A DNA stretch of 13,767 nt from Moraxella bovis (GTDB lineage: Bacteria; Pseudomonadota; Gammaproteobacteria; Pseudomonadales; Moraxellaceae), in NCBI RefSeq assembly GCF_002014975.1, contig NZ_MUXV01000034.1, positions 60,387 through 74,153 of the forward strand, given 5' to 3'. The position numbers and the translations under genes were made by a program. The notes under the pieces are model-generated. The model was not told where the DNA came from. It searched no databases and was given only the letters and a program-made list of their open reading frames with translations. This document shows, in pieces, positions 6,905-13,746 of this stretch. Position 1 is the first letter of the stretch. Each line of letters begins with the position of its first letter.

Positions 6905-7243
6905 ATGCAAGAAATCAAGCAAGAGAACAAGTTTAGCCATAACAGCGAAGATGTGACGAAAAAGTCAGATTTGATTACAAACGTGGCATCTAAATGTGAT
7001 AATTTAGAAGAGATGGCAGTTGATGAGGCAGTGCGTGAGATTTTGGACATGATGACGTACAGCATTGCCAAAGACGAGCGAGTAGAAGTTCGTGGCTTTG
7101 GCAGTTTTTGTTTGCATCATCGTGATGCCCGCAGAGCTCGCAACCCCAGAACGGGCGAGTATGTGGATGTCGAAGCCAAAGCCGTGCCACACTTTAAGCC
7201 AGGTAAGGCGTTGCGTGAGCTTGTAGATATTCATAACAGATAA
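6905..7243 (+). CDS. ihfB: integration host factor subunit beta, N-terminally extended
   Basis: DNA-bending nucleoid protein of the HU/IHF family; with IHF-alpha it kinks specific sites for transcription, replication and recombination. The core at residues 18-112 (TKKSDLI, RGFGSFCLHHRDARRARNPRTGE, PHFKPGKALRE) is unmistakably the beta subunit. It includes the RNPRTGE arm tip whose Pro (Pro81) intercalates DNA. From ATG 6905 the product is 112 aa, against about 94-100 usual, because 16 polar residues precede the core. The ATG has a good AAGGTGA site, whereas the alternative GTG at 6953 (96 aa, usual length) has only a weak GAAG. I therefore keep the long form. It follows rpsA, its conserved neighbour, and its stop codon carries the Shine-Dalgarno of lapA (TAAGG), so the two genes are cotranscribed. 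Confidence 0.95.
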   Translation: MQEIKQENKFSHNSEDVTKKSDLITNVASKCDNLEEMAVDEAVREILDMMTYSIAKDERVEVRGFGSFCLHHRDARRARNPRTGEYVDVEAKAVPHFKPGKALRELVDIHNR

Positions 7244-7251
7244 GGTATCTT

Positions 7252-7650
7252 ATGTCTTTATTTATCATTATTTTATTGGTGCTGTTTTTTGGCTATGCCA
7301 TTGCCTTGGTACTTGCCAATAACAGCGAGATTGCGGTTAATCTGCTGTTCTCACAGGTGCCAACCACGAATTTGGGGTTATTGCTTGTCCTAACCATTGC
7401 TTTGGGTGTCTTCATTGGTATCTTGTTGTCGGTGCTACTATTTAGGGTGTTACAAAACAAATTGGAAATCCGCCGTTTGCGTAAAGAAAAGGCAGATTTG
7501 CAAACCAAATTGGATGAAGCTAATGTTGTGATTGAGCATTCTCGCCAGTCGCATATCTTGGCGGATGAAACCAAAGTTACCGTCCCTGAGCAGACCATCA
7601 CGACCATAGAATCTGACACTCGCTCCCTGTCTGATACTCGTCCTTTATAA
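7252..7650 (+). CDS. lapA: LapA family (DUF1049) inner-membrane protein
   Basis: A 132-aa small membrane protein with TM1 at about 3-21 and TM2 at about 41-66. A basic coiled coil follows (about 68-97, with RRLRKEKADLQTKLDEA), then a polar tail. The ANNSEIAVNLLF stretch between the segments is typical of LapA/DUF1049. In E. coli LapA, with LapB, takes part in controlling LPS synthesis by way of LpxC. The role here is inferred from the family and from gene order (ihfB-lapA-pyrF; E. coli has lapA-lapB-pyrF). lapB is absent from between lapA and pyrF in this window. An AAGG overlapping the ihfB stop sits 6 bases before the ATG, indicating coupling. The last 15 residues are Ser/Thr/Asp-rich with a short SDTR repeat. 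Confidence 0.85.
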   Translation: MSLFIIILLVLFFGYAIALVLANNSEIAVNLLFSQVPTTNLGLLLVLTIALGVFIGILLSVLLFRVLQNKLEIRRLRKEKADLQTKLDEANVVIEHSRQSHILADETKVTVPEQTITTIESDTRSLSDTRPL

Positions 7651-7674
7651 TCATTACTTTTAAGACAAAGAACC

Positions 7675-8385
7675 ATGCAAATAAATACACGCTCCCCAAT
7701 CACATCTCCCATCATCGTTGCGGTGGACAAGCATGATTTACCATCAGCTTTGGCACTTGCGGACAGCTTAGATCCGAGTCTATGTCGTTTAAAGGTGGGT
7801 AAAGAGCTGTTTACTGCCTGTGGCAGAGAGGTGGTGGATGCGTTTCATAAGCGTGGATTTCAAGTTTTTTTGGATTTAAAATTCCATGACATTCCCAATA
7901 CCACAGCTCAGGCGGTCTTGGCGGCGGCTGACATGGGTGTGTGGATGGTGAATGTGCATGCATCCATCGGCTCCGATGCGATGGCACTGTGTAAGGCACG
8001 CCTAAATGACGGTGGTTATGATACCCTGCTCATCGCAGTGACGGTACTAACATCAATGACACAAGATGTACTCGGTGAGCTGGGGGTGCAAGGCACGCTA
8101 GATGAGCATGTCATGCGACTGGCGGGTCTGACTCATCGTGCGGGGCTTGATGGGGTGGTCTGCTCTGCCAAAGAAGCGTCGCTTTTAAAATCTAAATTTA
8201 GGCAGGCGTTTAAACTCATTACCCCTGGTATTCGTCTGCCCGATGATGATAAGGACGACCAAAAACGCATTTGTACGCCCAAAGAAGCCTTGGATAATGG
8301 TTCGGATTATTTGGTGATTGGGCGTTCTATTACCCAAGCTGATGAGCCAAGACAGAAATTGGCTAAGATTTTACAGACGATTTAG
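7675..8385 (+). CDS. pyrF: orotidine 5'-phosphate decarboxylase
   Basis: Decarboxylates OMP to UMP, the last step of de novo pyrimidine synthesis, in the cytoplasm. The 236-aa TIM-barrel protein is of the bacterial class I type. It has Asp18 in IIVAVD, Lys40 in RLKVG, the catalytic [10 protein letters not shown] at 67-76 (Lys69 and Asp72), NVHASIG for phosphate and base contacts, VVCSAKE, TPGIR, and the C-terminal phosphate loop [10 protein letters not shown]. Length matches the family (about 230-245). It starts 24 bases after lapA with only a weak AAGA-type site, so it is likely carried on the ihfB-lapA transcript. No terminator with a T tract follows. Confidence 0.97.
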   Translation: MQINTRSPITSPIIVAVDKHDLPSALALADSLDPSLCRLKVGKELFTACGREVVDAFHKRGFQVFLDLKFHDIPNTTAQAVLAAADMGVWMVNVHASIGSDAMALCKARLNDGGYDTLLIAVTVLTSMTQDVLGELGVQGTLDEHVMRLAGLTHRAGLDGVVCSAKEASLLKSKFRQAFKLITPGIRLPDDDKDDQKRICTPKEALDNGSDYLVIGRSITQADEPRQKLAKILQTI

Positions 8386-8627
8386 GGCTGTTTATCAATA
8401 TTTTAGCGTTGTTGGCACGTGCCTGCCTTTGGCATTTGCAATGAAAAATGAGAAAAATCGCCCATCTTTCATGCAAAAATTGATTGAAATTTTCAAGTTT
8501 CATCTTATTTTATAAGAATGTTATCAATGGTAAGCACGCCCCAATTAAAACAAACTATTTTCAATGCTCTCTTTGATGGTTAAACCTATATATTTTACCT
8601 TAGATGCTGTAATAACAGCAGTTTGTG
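8386..8627. repeat. inverted-repeat-rich gap between convergent pyrF and nagZ
   Basis: No supportable gene. The gap holds a perfect 10-base palindrome GGCACGTGCC (8414-8423). A long imperfect inverted repeat pairs TTTGCA plus TGAAAAATG (8435-8450) with CATCTTTCA plus TGCAAA (8463-8477). A TTGAAAtTTTCAA palindrome lies at 8484-8496, and a hairpin TGCTGT-AATA-ACAGCA at 8605-8620 just past the nagZ stop. None is followed by a proper T tract in either direction. A 22-codon frame from 8519 is too short and unsupported to call. It may be decayed element DNA or serve in 3'-end formation; unresolved. Confidence 0.45.
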
Positions 8628-9692
8628 TTAGATGTATTTCGTCGGGTCTCTCTCATCTTGTCTGCCAACATCATTAAAAAATTCCCCAAGCACATTATCT
8701 CTTGCGGTATTATAATGGGCGAATGCTTGACAAGTCGTAGTTAAGTCGCCTTGCCAAGTAGGTATCACGCTTTTCATCTTGCCAAAACGGTTTGGCACAT
8801 CAGGCATACCTTTGGCAAATTCTACCGCAAGGACAGCATCATCACGGCTATTGCAAACGAGTGCCATGTCGCACCCTGCGTCTATGGCGGATTTGACCCG
8901 AGCGGTGACGTCCCCTGCTACATGGGCGGCTTTCATGGATAAATCGTCCGAGAACAGCACGCCATCATAACCCATTTTATCCCGTAAAATCTCCTGTAAC
9001 CACACTTTTGAAAAACCTGCTGGTTTGTCATCAATTTGACTAAAAATGACATGGGCAGGCATAAGGGCGGACAGTTTGGCTAAGTTATTTTTAAAACTGA
9101 TTAAATCACACCCCCAAATCTCATCAAGCGAGCGGTTATCCACCGCATCGGATACGTGCGAGTCAGGGGCGATAGAGCCATGACCAGGGAAGTGTTTGCC
9201 CGTGGCTTTCATGCCTGCATCATTCATGCCATCTATAAAGCGTGATGATAAGGCGGTAACGACTTGCGGGTCGGCATGAAAGGCACGGTCGCCAATGACA
9301 AGGCTACACCCATTGATGTCTAGTACAGGGGCAAAGCTAATGTCCACACCCACCGCCAACACTTCACACGCCATGAGATACCCTGTATCATAAGCAAGCG
9401 ATAGAGCAAGCTCGGGGTTATCATCATAGATCTTCCCCAATCGCCCCATGGCAGGTAAGGGTGTAAAACCGTCTCTAAATCGTGCCACCCGTCCGCCTTC
9501 TTGGTCGGCACTGATGATAAGGCGTGGATTGACCGCTCGCATGCTGTCGGTCAAGGCTCGCACTTGGGCGGGGTCTTGTACATTGCGTTTAAATAAAATC
9601 ACCCCACCCAAGGCATCATTTGCCAAAAACGTCTTATCGTCATCGGTGAGTGTCAAGCCGTCCACGTCCGCCATGATAATACCAGTTGCCAT
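8628..9692 (-). CDS. nagZ: beta-N-acetylhexosaminidase NagZ (GH3)
   Basis: Cytoplasmic enzyme that removes GlcNAc from 1,6-anhydro-MurNAc peptides during peptidoglycan recycling; in many species it thereby generates AmpR-type inducer muropeptides. The 354-aa protein has DQEGGRVARFRDGFTPLP at 63-80, the substrate loop KHFPGHG at 166-172 with the Asp177-Ser-His179 dyad, and MPAHVIF at 211-217. The nucleophile motif is SDDLSM at 248-253 (Asp249/Asp250). All catalytic elements are present; length is close to E. coli NagZ (341) with a slightly longer C-terminal tail. GGGA 6 bases upstream supports the ATG. It stands alone, divergent from prc with 152 bases between the starts, another cell-wall-related gene. 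Assignment secure. Confidence 0.96.
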   Translation of the reverse strand: MATGIIMADVDGLTLTDDDKTFLANDALGGVILFKRNVQDPAQVRALTDSMRAVNPRLIISADQEGGRVARFRDGFTPLPAMGRLGKIYDDNPELALSLAYDTGYLMACEVLAVGVDISFAPVLDINGCSLVIGDRAFHADPQVVTALSSRFIDGMNDAGMKATGKHFPGHGSIAPDSHVSDAVDNRSLDEIWGCDLISFKNNLAKLSALMPAHVIFSQIDDKPAGFSKVWLQEILRDKMGYDGVLFSDDLSMKAAHVAGDVTARVKSAIDAGCDMALVCNSRDDAVLAVEFAKGMPDVPNRFGKMKSVIPTWQGDLTTTCQAFAHYNTARDNVLGEFFNDVGRQDERDPTKYI

Positions 9693-9721
9693 AAATTATC
9701 CCATAAGAATTTAAAAGGCTT

Positions 9722-9730
9722 ATTATGCCA
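9722..9730 (-). promoter_or_regulatory. candidate extended -10 promoter of nagZ
   Basis: Read on the minus strand, TGGCATAAT has the TGn extension and a 5-of-6 -10 match, 29 bases before the nagZ start. The -35 side is poor. Confidence 0.4.
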
Positions 9731-9788
9731 TAAATTGTACAAATTTTACTAAAATTCATCATAAATTTAGGCGGATGAAAGAAAGATA

Positions 9789-9797
9789 TGTTATGAT
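9789..9797 (+). promoter_or_regulatory. candidate extended -10 promoter of prc
   Basis: TGTTATGAT (TGn plus TATGAT) lies 47 bases before the prc ATG and is divergent from the nagZ candidate about 60 bases away. No good -35 is present. Confidence 0.45.
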
Positions 9798-9811
9798 AAG
9801 TCACTTTTAAT

Positions 9812-9827
9812 TTGTCAGTTGTGACAA
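9812..9827 (+). promoter_or_regulatory. palindrome in the prc leader, possible operator
   Basis: TTGTCA-GTTG-TGACAA is a perfect 6-4-6 inverted repeat just downstream of the predicted prc transcription start and 17 bases before the ATG. It overlaps a second palindrome (GTTGTGACAAC, 9818-9828). The position suits a repressor site or a small RNA hairpin. The binding protein, if any, is unknown. Confidence 0.35.
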
Positions 9828-9844
9828 CCGAGTTTGGAAGTACT

Positions 9845-12040
9845 ATGATGTCAAAAAAACAACTTTTTTTATCAGGGGTAGCAACAGTCATCGCAGGCGG
9901 TTTGTTTGCCCAAAGTTATGTGGGCGTGGCGATGGCACAGGATAAAGTCGGTTTTGAGCCGACTGCCGAACAAAAAGTCACCGCCCGTCAAGTGTCGTTA
10001 TTATTGGACAAAGCCCATTATCTAGACCAGCCCCTAAACCAGGAAATGGGGGCAAAAATCTTGACCATGTACTATGACCAGCTTGACCCATCACGCACGC
10101 TTTTTTTACAGTCGGACATCGATGAGTTAAATGCCAAATATGCCGATAATTTCGCCGAACGCCTAAAACGTGGCGACTTGTCGGCAGGGATTGAAGTGTT
10201 TGAGCGTTATCGCACACGCTCCAATGAGTATTATGATTTTGCCAAAGAGTTTTTAAAAACCGATGTCAATCTAAACACCGATAAAACCATCGTACTAGAC
10301 CGTGAAGAAGCCCCACGTTTTAAGAGCGTTGATGAGCAGCGAGAGTTTTGGCAAACGCAGACCACCTATGCACTCATCGGACTGACTCTTGGTCAAGAAG
10401 ATGACAAGGCAAAGGATAAGGCATTTTTGGATAATCCTGAGCTGGCTCGGGGACAGGATTTGGTGCGTGGCGATGAGCGTACGCCCACCGAGATTTTGTT
10501 AAACCGCCTAAATCGTCAGCAAGAACAGCTTGCCCGCCTAAAAAATGATGAAATCATGGAAACGATTTTAAATGCGGCGACCTTGACTTACGACCCACAC
10601 AGCAACTATTTTGCTCCTGTCCAGGCCAATGAAATGCAAATCCAGTCAAATTTGCAATTAGAAGGCATTGGCGTATCCATTCGCCCTGACCGCAAGAACC
10701 CTGATTATATCCGTATTGTGAGCCTAGTGGACGGTGGTCCTGCCCAAAAAACAGGGCAAATCCAAGCCAATGACCTGATTTTGGGGGTTGCCCAAGATGG
10801 CGAGAGTATGGTGGATACGGTCGGATTTAGCACCCGTGAGATAGTGGCACTCATTCGGGGAGCAAAAGGTACGTCTGTTACCATTCGTGTCAAACAACCC
10901 AACACGCCCGACAGTTCGGCTCGTACGGTCACCATCGTGCGTGACGTCATCAAACAAGAAGATTCAGGCGTGCATCACCGTGTGATTGAAGTGCCTTATG
11001 ATGGTGGCATCAAGCGTGTGGGCGTGTTAGAAATACCCAGTTTTTACCTTAACTTTGCCGCACGTCGTAGTGGGGCAGAGGCGGATGAGTACCGTTCTGT
11101 CAGCCTTGACACCGAAAAAGCCATCAAGGCGTTAAATGAGCAAAACATTGATGGCATGGTGGTGGATTTACGCAATAACCCTGGTGGTTCGTTAGATGAA
11201 GTTGCCAAAATGCTGGGGCTATTTATCAAAGAAGGTCCTTTGGTGCAAATCCGTGACAATAAAGGCAACGTGCAGGTATTTGCCGATAAAGACGGTGGCA
11301 AACAGCTCTATGCAGGCGAGATGGTGGTGCTTATCAATCTAGGCTCGGCATCTGCGTCAGAGATTTTCTCAGCGGCGATTCAAGACTATGGGCGTGGACT
11401 GGTGGTGGGCAGTACAACCACGGGCAAAGGCTCGGCACAGGTACAGCGTGATGATTTGGCACTTGGGTCAATGACGCTCACACAGCGTAAATTTTATCGT
11501 ATCACAGGTGGTAGCACCCAAAACAAGGGCGTGGTGCCTGATGTGCCACTGGTGAACATCTATGAAGGGGTTGAGTTTGGTGAGCGTGAGTATAAAAACC
11601 CCTTGGAGTGGGATACCATCAAAACCACGCCATTCATGGCACATGGCAAATACGCCAAGGATTTGATGGTATCGCTCATTGCATCATCAAAGGCACGCCA
11701 AGAGAGCAATCCACAGTTTAAATATTTGACAGCACTCAATGACATTCGTGCCATGGATGATGACAAAAAGCCTGCCGATGTGGACATTGACAAACGCCGT
11801 GCCAAGCGTGACCTTATTGAGCAAAAAACCTTGGCTGCCGAAAACGCCCGTCGTCAAGCCACAGGCGAGACTCCATTTACCGACTGGTCAATGTATCAGG
11901 CGAGTATGGATGCCCTAGCCGAAGAGCGTAGTTTGATGAAAGAAAACGAACGCCCCCAACTGCCCGAGAGTGAAGCGTTTGTCATTGAAGCGGCGACCTT
12001 AATGTTTGAAGCCAAAGACAAAAAGACAGTGGTGGAATAG
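9845..12040 (+). CDS. prc: periplasmic tail-specific protease Prc (Tsp, S41)
   Basis: Carboxy-terminal processing protease, active in the periplasm; in other bacteria it trims or degrades envelope proteins including peptidoglycan hydrolases. From ATG 9845 it is 731 aa (E. coli precursor 682). GGAAG lies 4 bases before this ATG and 7 before the adjacent ATG at 9848, so either may be used. A TTG at 9812 is rejected because it sits in the leader palindrome. Residues 1-31 are a Sec signal peptide with AMA|Q. The N-terminal TSP domain runs to about 250, the PDZ domain covers about 265-355, and the S41 core 370-560. The catalytic dyad is Ser503 (middle Ser of GSASASEIF) and Lys528 (TTGKGSAQ), 25 apart as in the family. 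The C-terminal DUF3340-like region (550-725) is Lys/Asp-rich. Single-gene unit with its own terminator. Confidence 0.96.
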   Translation: MMSKKQLFLSGVATVIAGGLFAQSYVGVAMAQDKVGFEPTAEQKVTARQVSLLLDKAHYLDQPLNQEMGAKILTMYYDQLDPSRTLFLQSDIDELNAKYADNFAERLKRGDLSAGIEVFERYRTRSNEYYDFAKEFLKTDVNLNTDKTIVLDREEAPRFKSVDEQREFWQTQTTYALIGLTLGQEDDKAKDKAFLDNPELARGQDLVRGDERTPTEILLNRLNRQQEQLARLKNDEIMETILNAATLTYDPHSNYFAPVQANEMQIQSNLQLEGIGVSIRPDRKNPDYIRIVSLVDGGPAQKTGQIQANDLILGVAQDGESMVDTVGFSTREIVALIRGAKGTSVTIRVKQPNTPDSSARTVTIVRDVIKQEDSGVHHRVIEVPYDGGIKRVGVLEIPSFYLNFAARRSGAEADEYRSVSLDTEKAIKALNEQNIDGMVVDLRNNPGGSLDEVAKMLGLFIKEGPLVQIRDNKGNVQVFADKDGGKQLYAGEMVVLINLGSASASEIFSAAIQDYGRGLVVGSTTTGKGSAQVQRDDLALGSMTLTQRKFYRITGGSTQNKGVVPDVPLVNIYEGVEFGEREYKNPLEWDTIKTTPFMAHGKYAKDLMVSLIASSKARQESNPQFKYLTALNDIRAMDDDKKPADVDIDKRRAKRDLIEQKTLAAENARRQATGETPFTDWSMYQASMDALAEERSLMKENERPQLPESEAFVIEAATLMFEAKDKKTVVE

Positions 12041-12062
12041 TATAAAGTAAAAGTGGGTAAAG

Positions 12063-12101
12063 AAAAATAAAGCATGGCGGGTTTGTCATGCTTTATTTTT
12101 T
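12063..12101. terminator. intrinsic terminator of prc
   Basis: A perfect 14-bp stem (AAAAATAAAGCATG at 12063-12076 with CATGCTTTATTTTT at 12087-12100) has a 10-base loop and a T run to 12101. It begins 22 bases after the prc stop. The A-rich left arm would also give a T tract on the other strand. Confidence 0.88.
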
Positions 12102-12146
12102 GCTAAAATTTATCGTTATCCCCTAGGATTTTTATCAAAACTTGGT

Positions 12147-12152
12147 TATAAT
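12147..12152 (+). promoter_or_regulatory. -10 element of ndk
   Basis: A perfect TATAAT lies 69 bases before the ndk start, in the gap after the prc terminator, where a promoter is required. TTGG lies just upstream, but no proper -35 is seen at 16-18 bases. Confidence 0.5.
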
Positions 12153-12221
12153 AAAAAAGATTTTGACCGACAAAACGGCAAAATTATGAAATTATTCATC
12201 CATTTATTTTAAGGAAATATC

Positions 12222-12653
12222 ATGGCTATTGAACGCACACTTTCTATCGTAAAACCAGACGCAGTGGGTGCCAACCACATCGGTGAGATTTTCTCTCGCT
12301 TTGAAAAAAATGGTCTAAAAATCATTGCCACCAAGATGAAACATCTATCAAAAGAAGAAGCCGAAGGTTTTTATGCTGAGCATAAAGAGCGTGGTTTTTT
12401 TCCTGACCTAGTGGCATTCATGACCTCAGGTCCTGTTGTTGTGTCTGTACTAGAAGGCGAAAATGCGGTACTTGCTCACCGTGACATCCTAGGTGCGACC
12501 AACCCAAAAGAAGCAGCAGCTGGCACCATCCGTGCTGACTTTGCTACCAGTATTGATGAGAACGCCGCTCACGGTTCTGACAGCACCACATCTGCTGAGC
12601 GTGAGATTGCTTATTTCTTTGCTGATAACGAAGTTTGCCCACGCACTCGTTAA
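12222..12653 (+). CDS. ndk: nucleoside diphosphate kinase
   Basis: Equalises NTP and dNTP pools by phosphate transfer from ATP through a phosphohistidine, in the cytoplasm. At 143 aa it has the length of the E. coli enzyme. The first residues [12 protein letters not shown] carry the nucleotide-contact Lys11. The catalytic His117 is in NAAHGSDS, and the [10 protein letters not shown] block and an R-x-R C-terminus follow. A strong AAGGA site ends 6 bases before the ATG, and codon use suggests good expression. It forms a single-gene unit with its own promoter and terminator. It complements cmk and pyrF elsewhere in the window in pyrimidine nucleotide supply, though it is not linked to them in an operon. 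Confidence 0.98.
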   Translation: MAIERTLSIVKPDAVGANHIGEIFSRFEKNGLKIIATKMKHLSKEEAEGFYAEHKERGFFPDLVAFMTSGPVVVSVLEGENAVLAHRDILGATNPKEAAAGTIRADFATSIDENAAHGSDSTTSAEREIAYFFADNEVCPRTR

Positions 12654-12680
12654 TCTTTGCCCAAAAATGCTAAGCAGGCA

Positions 12681-12713
12681 AAAACCGAGCCATGATAAAT
12701 GGTTCGGTTTTTT
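12681..12713. terminator. bidirectional terminator between ndk and purU
   Basis: AAAACCGAGCCAT (12681-12693) pairs with ATGGTTCGGTTTT (12699-12711) over 13 bp with one G-T wobble around a 5-base loop. On the plus strand a T run to 12713 ends ndk. On the minus strand the complementary hairpin is followed by TTTTTG and ends purU, whose stop is 14 bases away. Confidence 0.9.
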
Positions 12714-12726
12714 GATGAAACAAAAA

Positions 12727-13584
12727 TCAGTCAAAGACCACGGTTTTATTACCATCTAAGATAATACGGTCTTCTAAATGCCACCTGACCGCACGAGCCA
12801 GCACTTCACGTTCAATGTCTCGCCCAAGCTCTCGTAGCTCTGCCACATCAAAAGCATGACTGACACGCTCCACGCCTTGCTCGATGATAGGGCCTTCATC
12901 AAGCTCGCTTGTGACATAGTGAGCGGTTGCCCCGATGAGTTTGACCCCTTTATCAAAGGCTTGTTTGTAGGGATTGGCTCCCACAAAGGCAGGCAAAAAT
13001 GAGTGATGAATGTTAATGACTTTGCTCTCCCACTTATCAACAAAACTTGGCGTAAGAATCTGCATATAACGAGCCAGTACCAGTAAATCATTGCCCTGCA
13101 TGACTTCATCGATTTTATCGTAGGCTTCGTCTTTGTTGTCTTTACCGACGGGAATATGCACAAAAGGAATGCCAAAGCTCTCAACATCAGCACGCAAATC
13201 TTCGTGGTTGGAGACGACTTTGGTAATCTGACAAGGCAATGCCCCACGACTATAACGCCACAGTAATTCTAACAAGGCATGGTCTTCTTTGGACACCAAA
13301 ATCCCCACTTTTTTGACATCAAAATTGCAAGACAATCGCCAGCTCATTTGGTATTTGTCAGCGACATTTTTGGCAAAGGTATCAAGCAGAGTTTGTTTTT
13401 TGTCTGCCAAATCTTCTACATGAAATTCTACTCGCATGAAGTATCTACCGCCATAGGCTTCGGTCGTGTGTTGGTCAAGCGAGATGATGTTTGCCCCGTG
13501 ATGATATAAGAAGCCTGATACCGCTTGGACAATGCCTGCTTGGTCGGCACAAGTTACCAAAAGTCGTGCAATGTTTTGATTCAT
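12727..13584 (-). CDS. purU: formyltetrahydrofolate deformylase
   Basis: Hydrolyses 10-formyl-THF to formate and THF, balancing one-carbon pools and supplying formate for purine synthesis in the cytoplasm. The 285-aa protein (E. coli 280) has an N-terminal ACT domain (about 5-85), expected to sense Met/Gly as in E. coli. The formyl-transferase fold follows (about 90-275). The catalytic Asn191, His193 and Asp229 lie in INIHHSFLPAF and LDEGPII. The ACT domain and whole length separate it from PurN and Fmt. The start at 13584 has only a weak GAG/AAGA-type site but matches the conserved MNQNIARLLVTCADQAG opening. It converges with ndk and shares its terminator. Secure. Confidence 0.97.
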   Translation of the reverse strand: MNQNIARLLVTCADQAGIVQAVSGFLYHHGANIISLDQHTTEAYGGRYFMRVEFHVEDLADKKQTLLDTFAKNVADKYQMSWRLSCNFDVKKVGILVSKEDHALLELLWRYSRGALPCQITKVVSNHEDLRADVESFGIPFVHIPVGKDNKDEAYDKIDEVMQGNDLLVLARYMQILTPSFVDKWESKVINIHHSFLPAFVGANPYKQAFDKGVKLIGATAHYVTSELDEGPIIEQGVERVSHAFDVAELRELGRDIEREVLARAVRWHLEDRIILDGNKTVVFD

Positions 13585-13616
13585 GGTCTTACTCTGTTTT
13601 CATTAAAAAAATGCTA

Positions 13617-13625
13617 ATTTTACCA
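13617..13625 (-). promoter_or_regulatory. candidate extended -10 promoter of purU
   Basis: Read on the minus strand, TGGTAAAAT is an extended -10, 32 bases before the purU start. It shares GTGGTAAAAT and the following AGC with the candidate before the GYF_2/RDD gene. No good -35. Confidence 0.4.
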
Positions 13626-13700
13626 CTATCTGAGTCCAATGGGGGAATTTTTTGACAAAAGATGTTGTTTTGGCTTTTAAAATGGGTGTGTTGATTTTTC

Positions 13701-13746
13701 TAAAAATAAAAAAGGATTTAAAAGCCGTTTAACCTTTAAATCCTTT
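13701..13746 (-). terminator. minus-strand intrinsic terminator of a gene beyond the right edge
   Basis: A perfect 12-bp stem (13711-13722 with 13735-13746, AAAGGATTTAAA with TTTAAATCCTTT) has a 12-base loop. On the minus strand it is followed by T6-A-T5, a strong T tract. On the plus strand only TTTG follows. It therefore ends a leftward transcript whose gene lies outside the window. Confidence 0.75.

Noticed and set aside
7293..7730. 145-aa minus-strand frame over lapA
   Set aside because: Shadow of lapA, which has correct membrane segments, a Shine-Dalgarno and conserved neighbours.
8519..8584. 22-codon frame starting MLSMVSTPQLKQ
   Set aside because: Too short, no Shine-Dalgarno, no recognisable match; may be a relic but cannot be supported as a gene.
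8605..8620. TGCTGT-AATA-ACAGCA as terminator of nagZ or pyrF
   Set aside because: Short 6-bp stem with no T tract on either strand; kept only as an inverted repeat.
9812..9844. TTG start giving prc eleven more residues
   Set aside because: It would place extra non-signal residues before a textbook signal peptide; GGAAG sits just before the ATG pair at 9845/9848.
12774..13247. 157-aa minus-strand frame inside purU
   Set aside because: Alternate frame of purU, whose own frame has the complete ACT and catalytic motifs.
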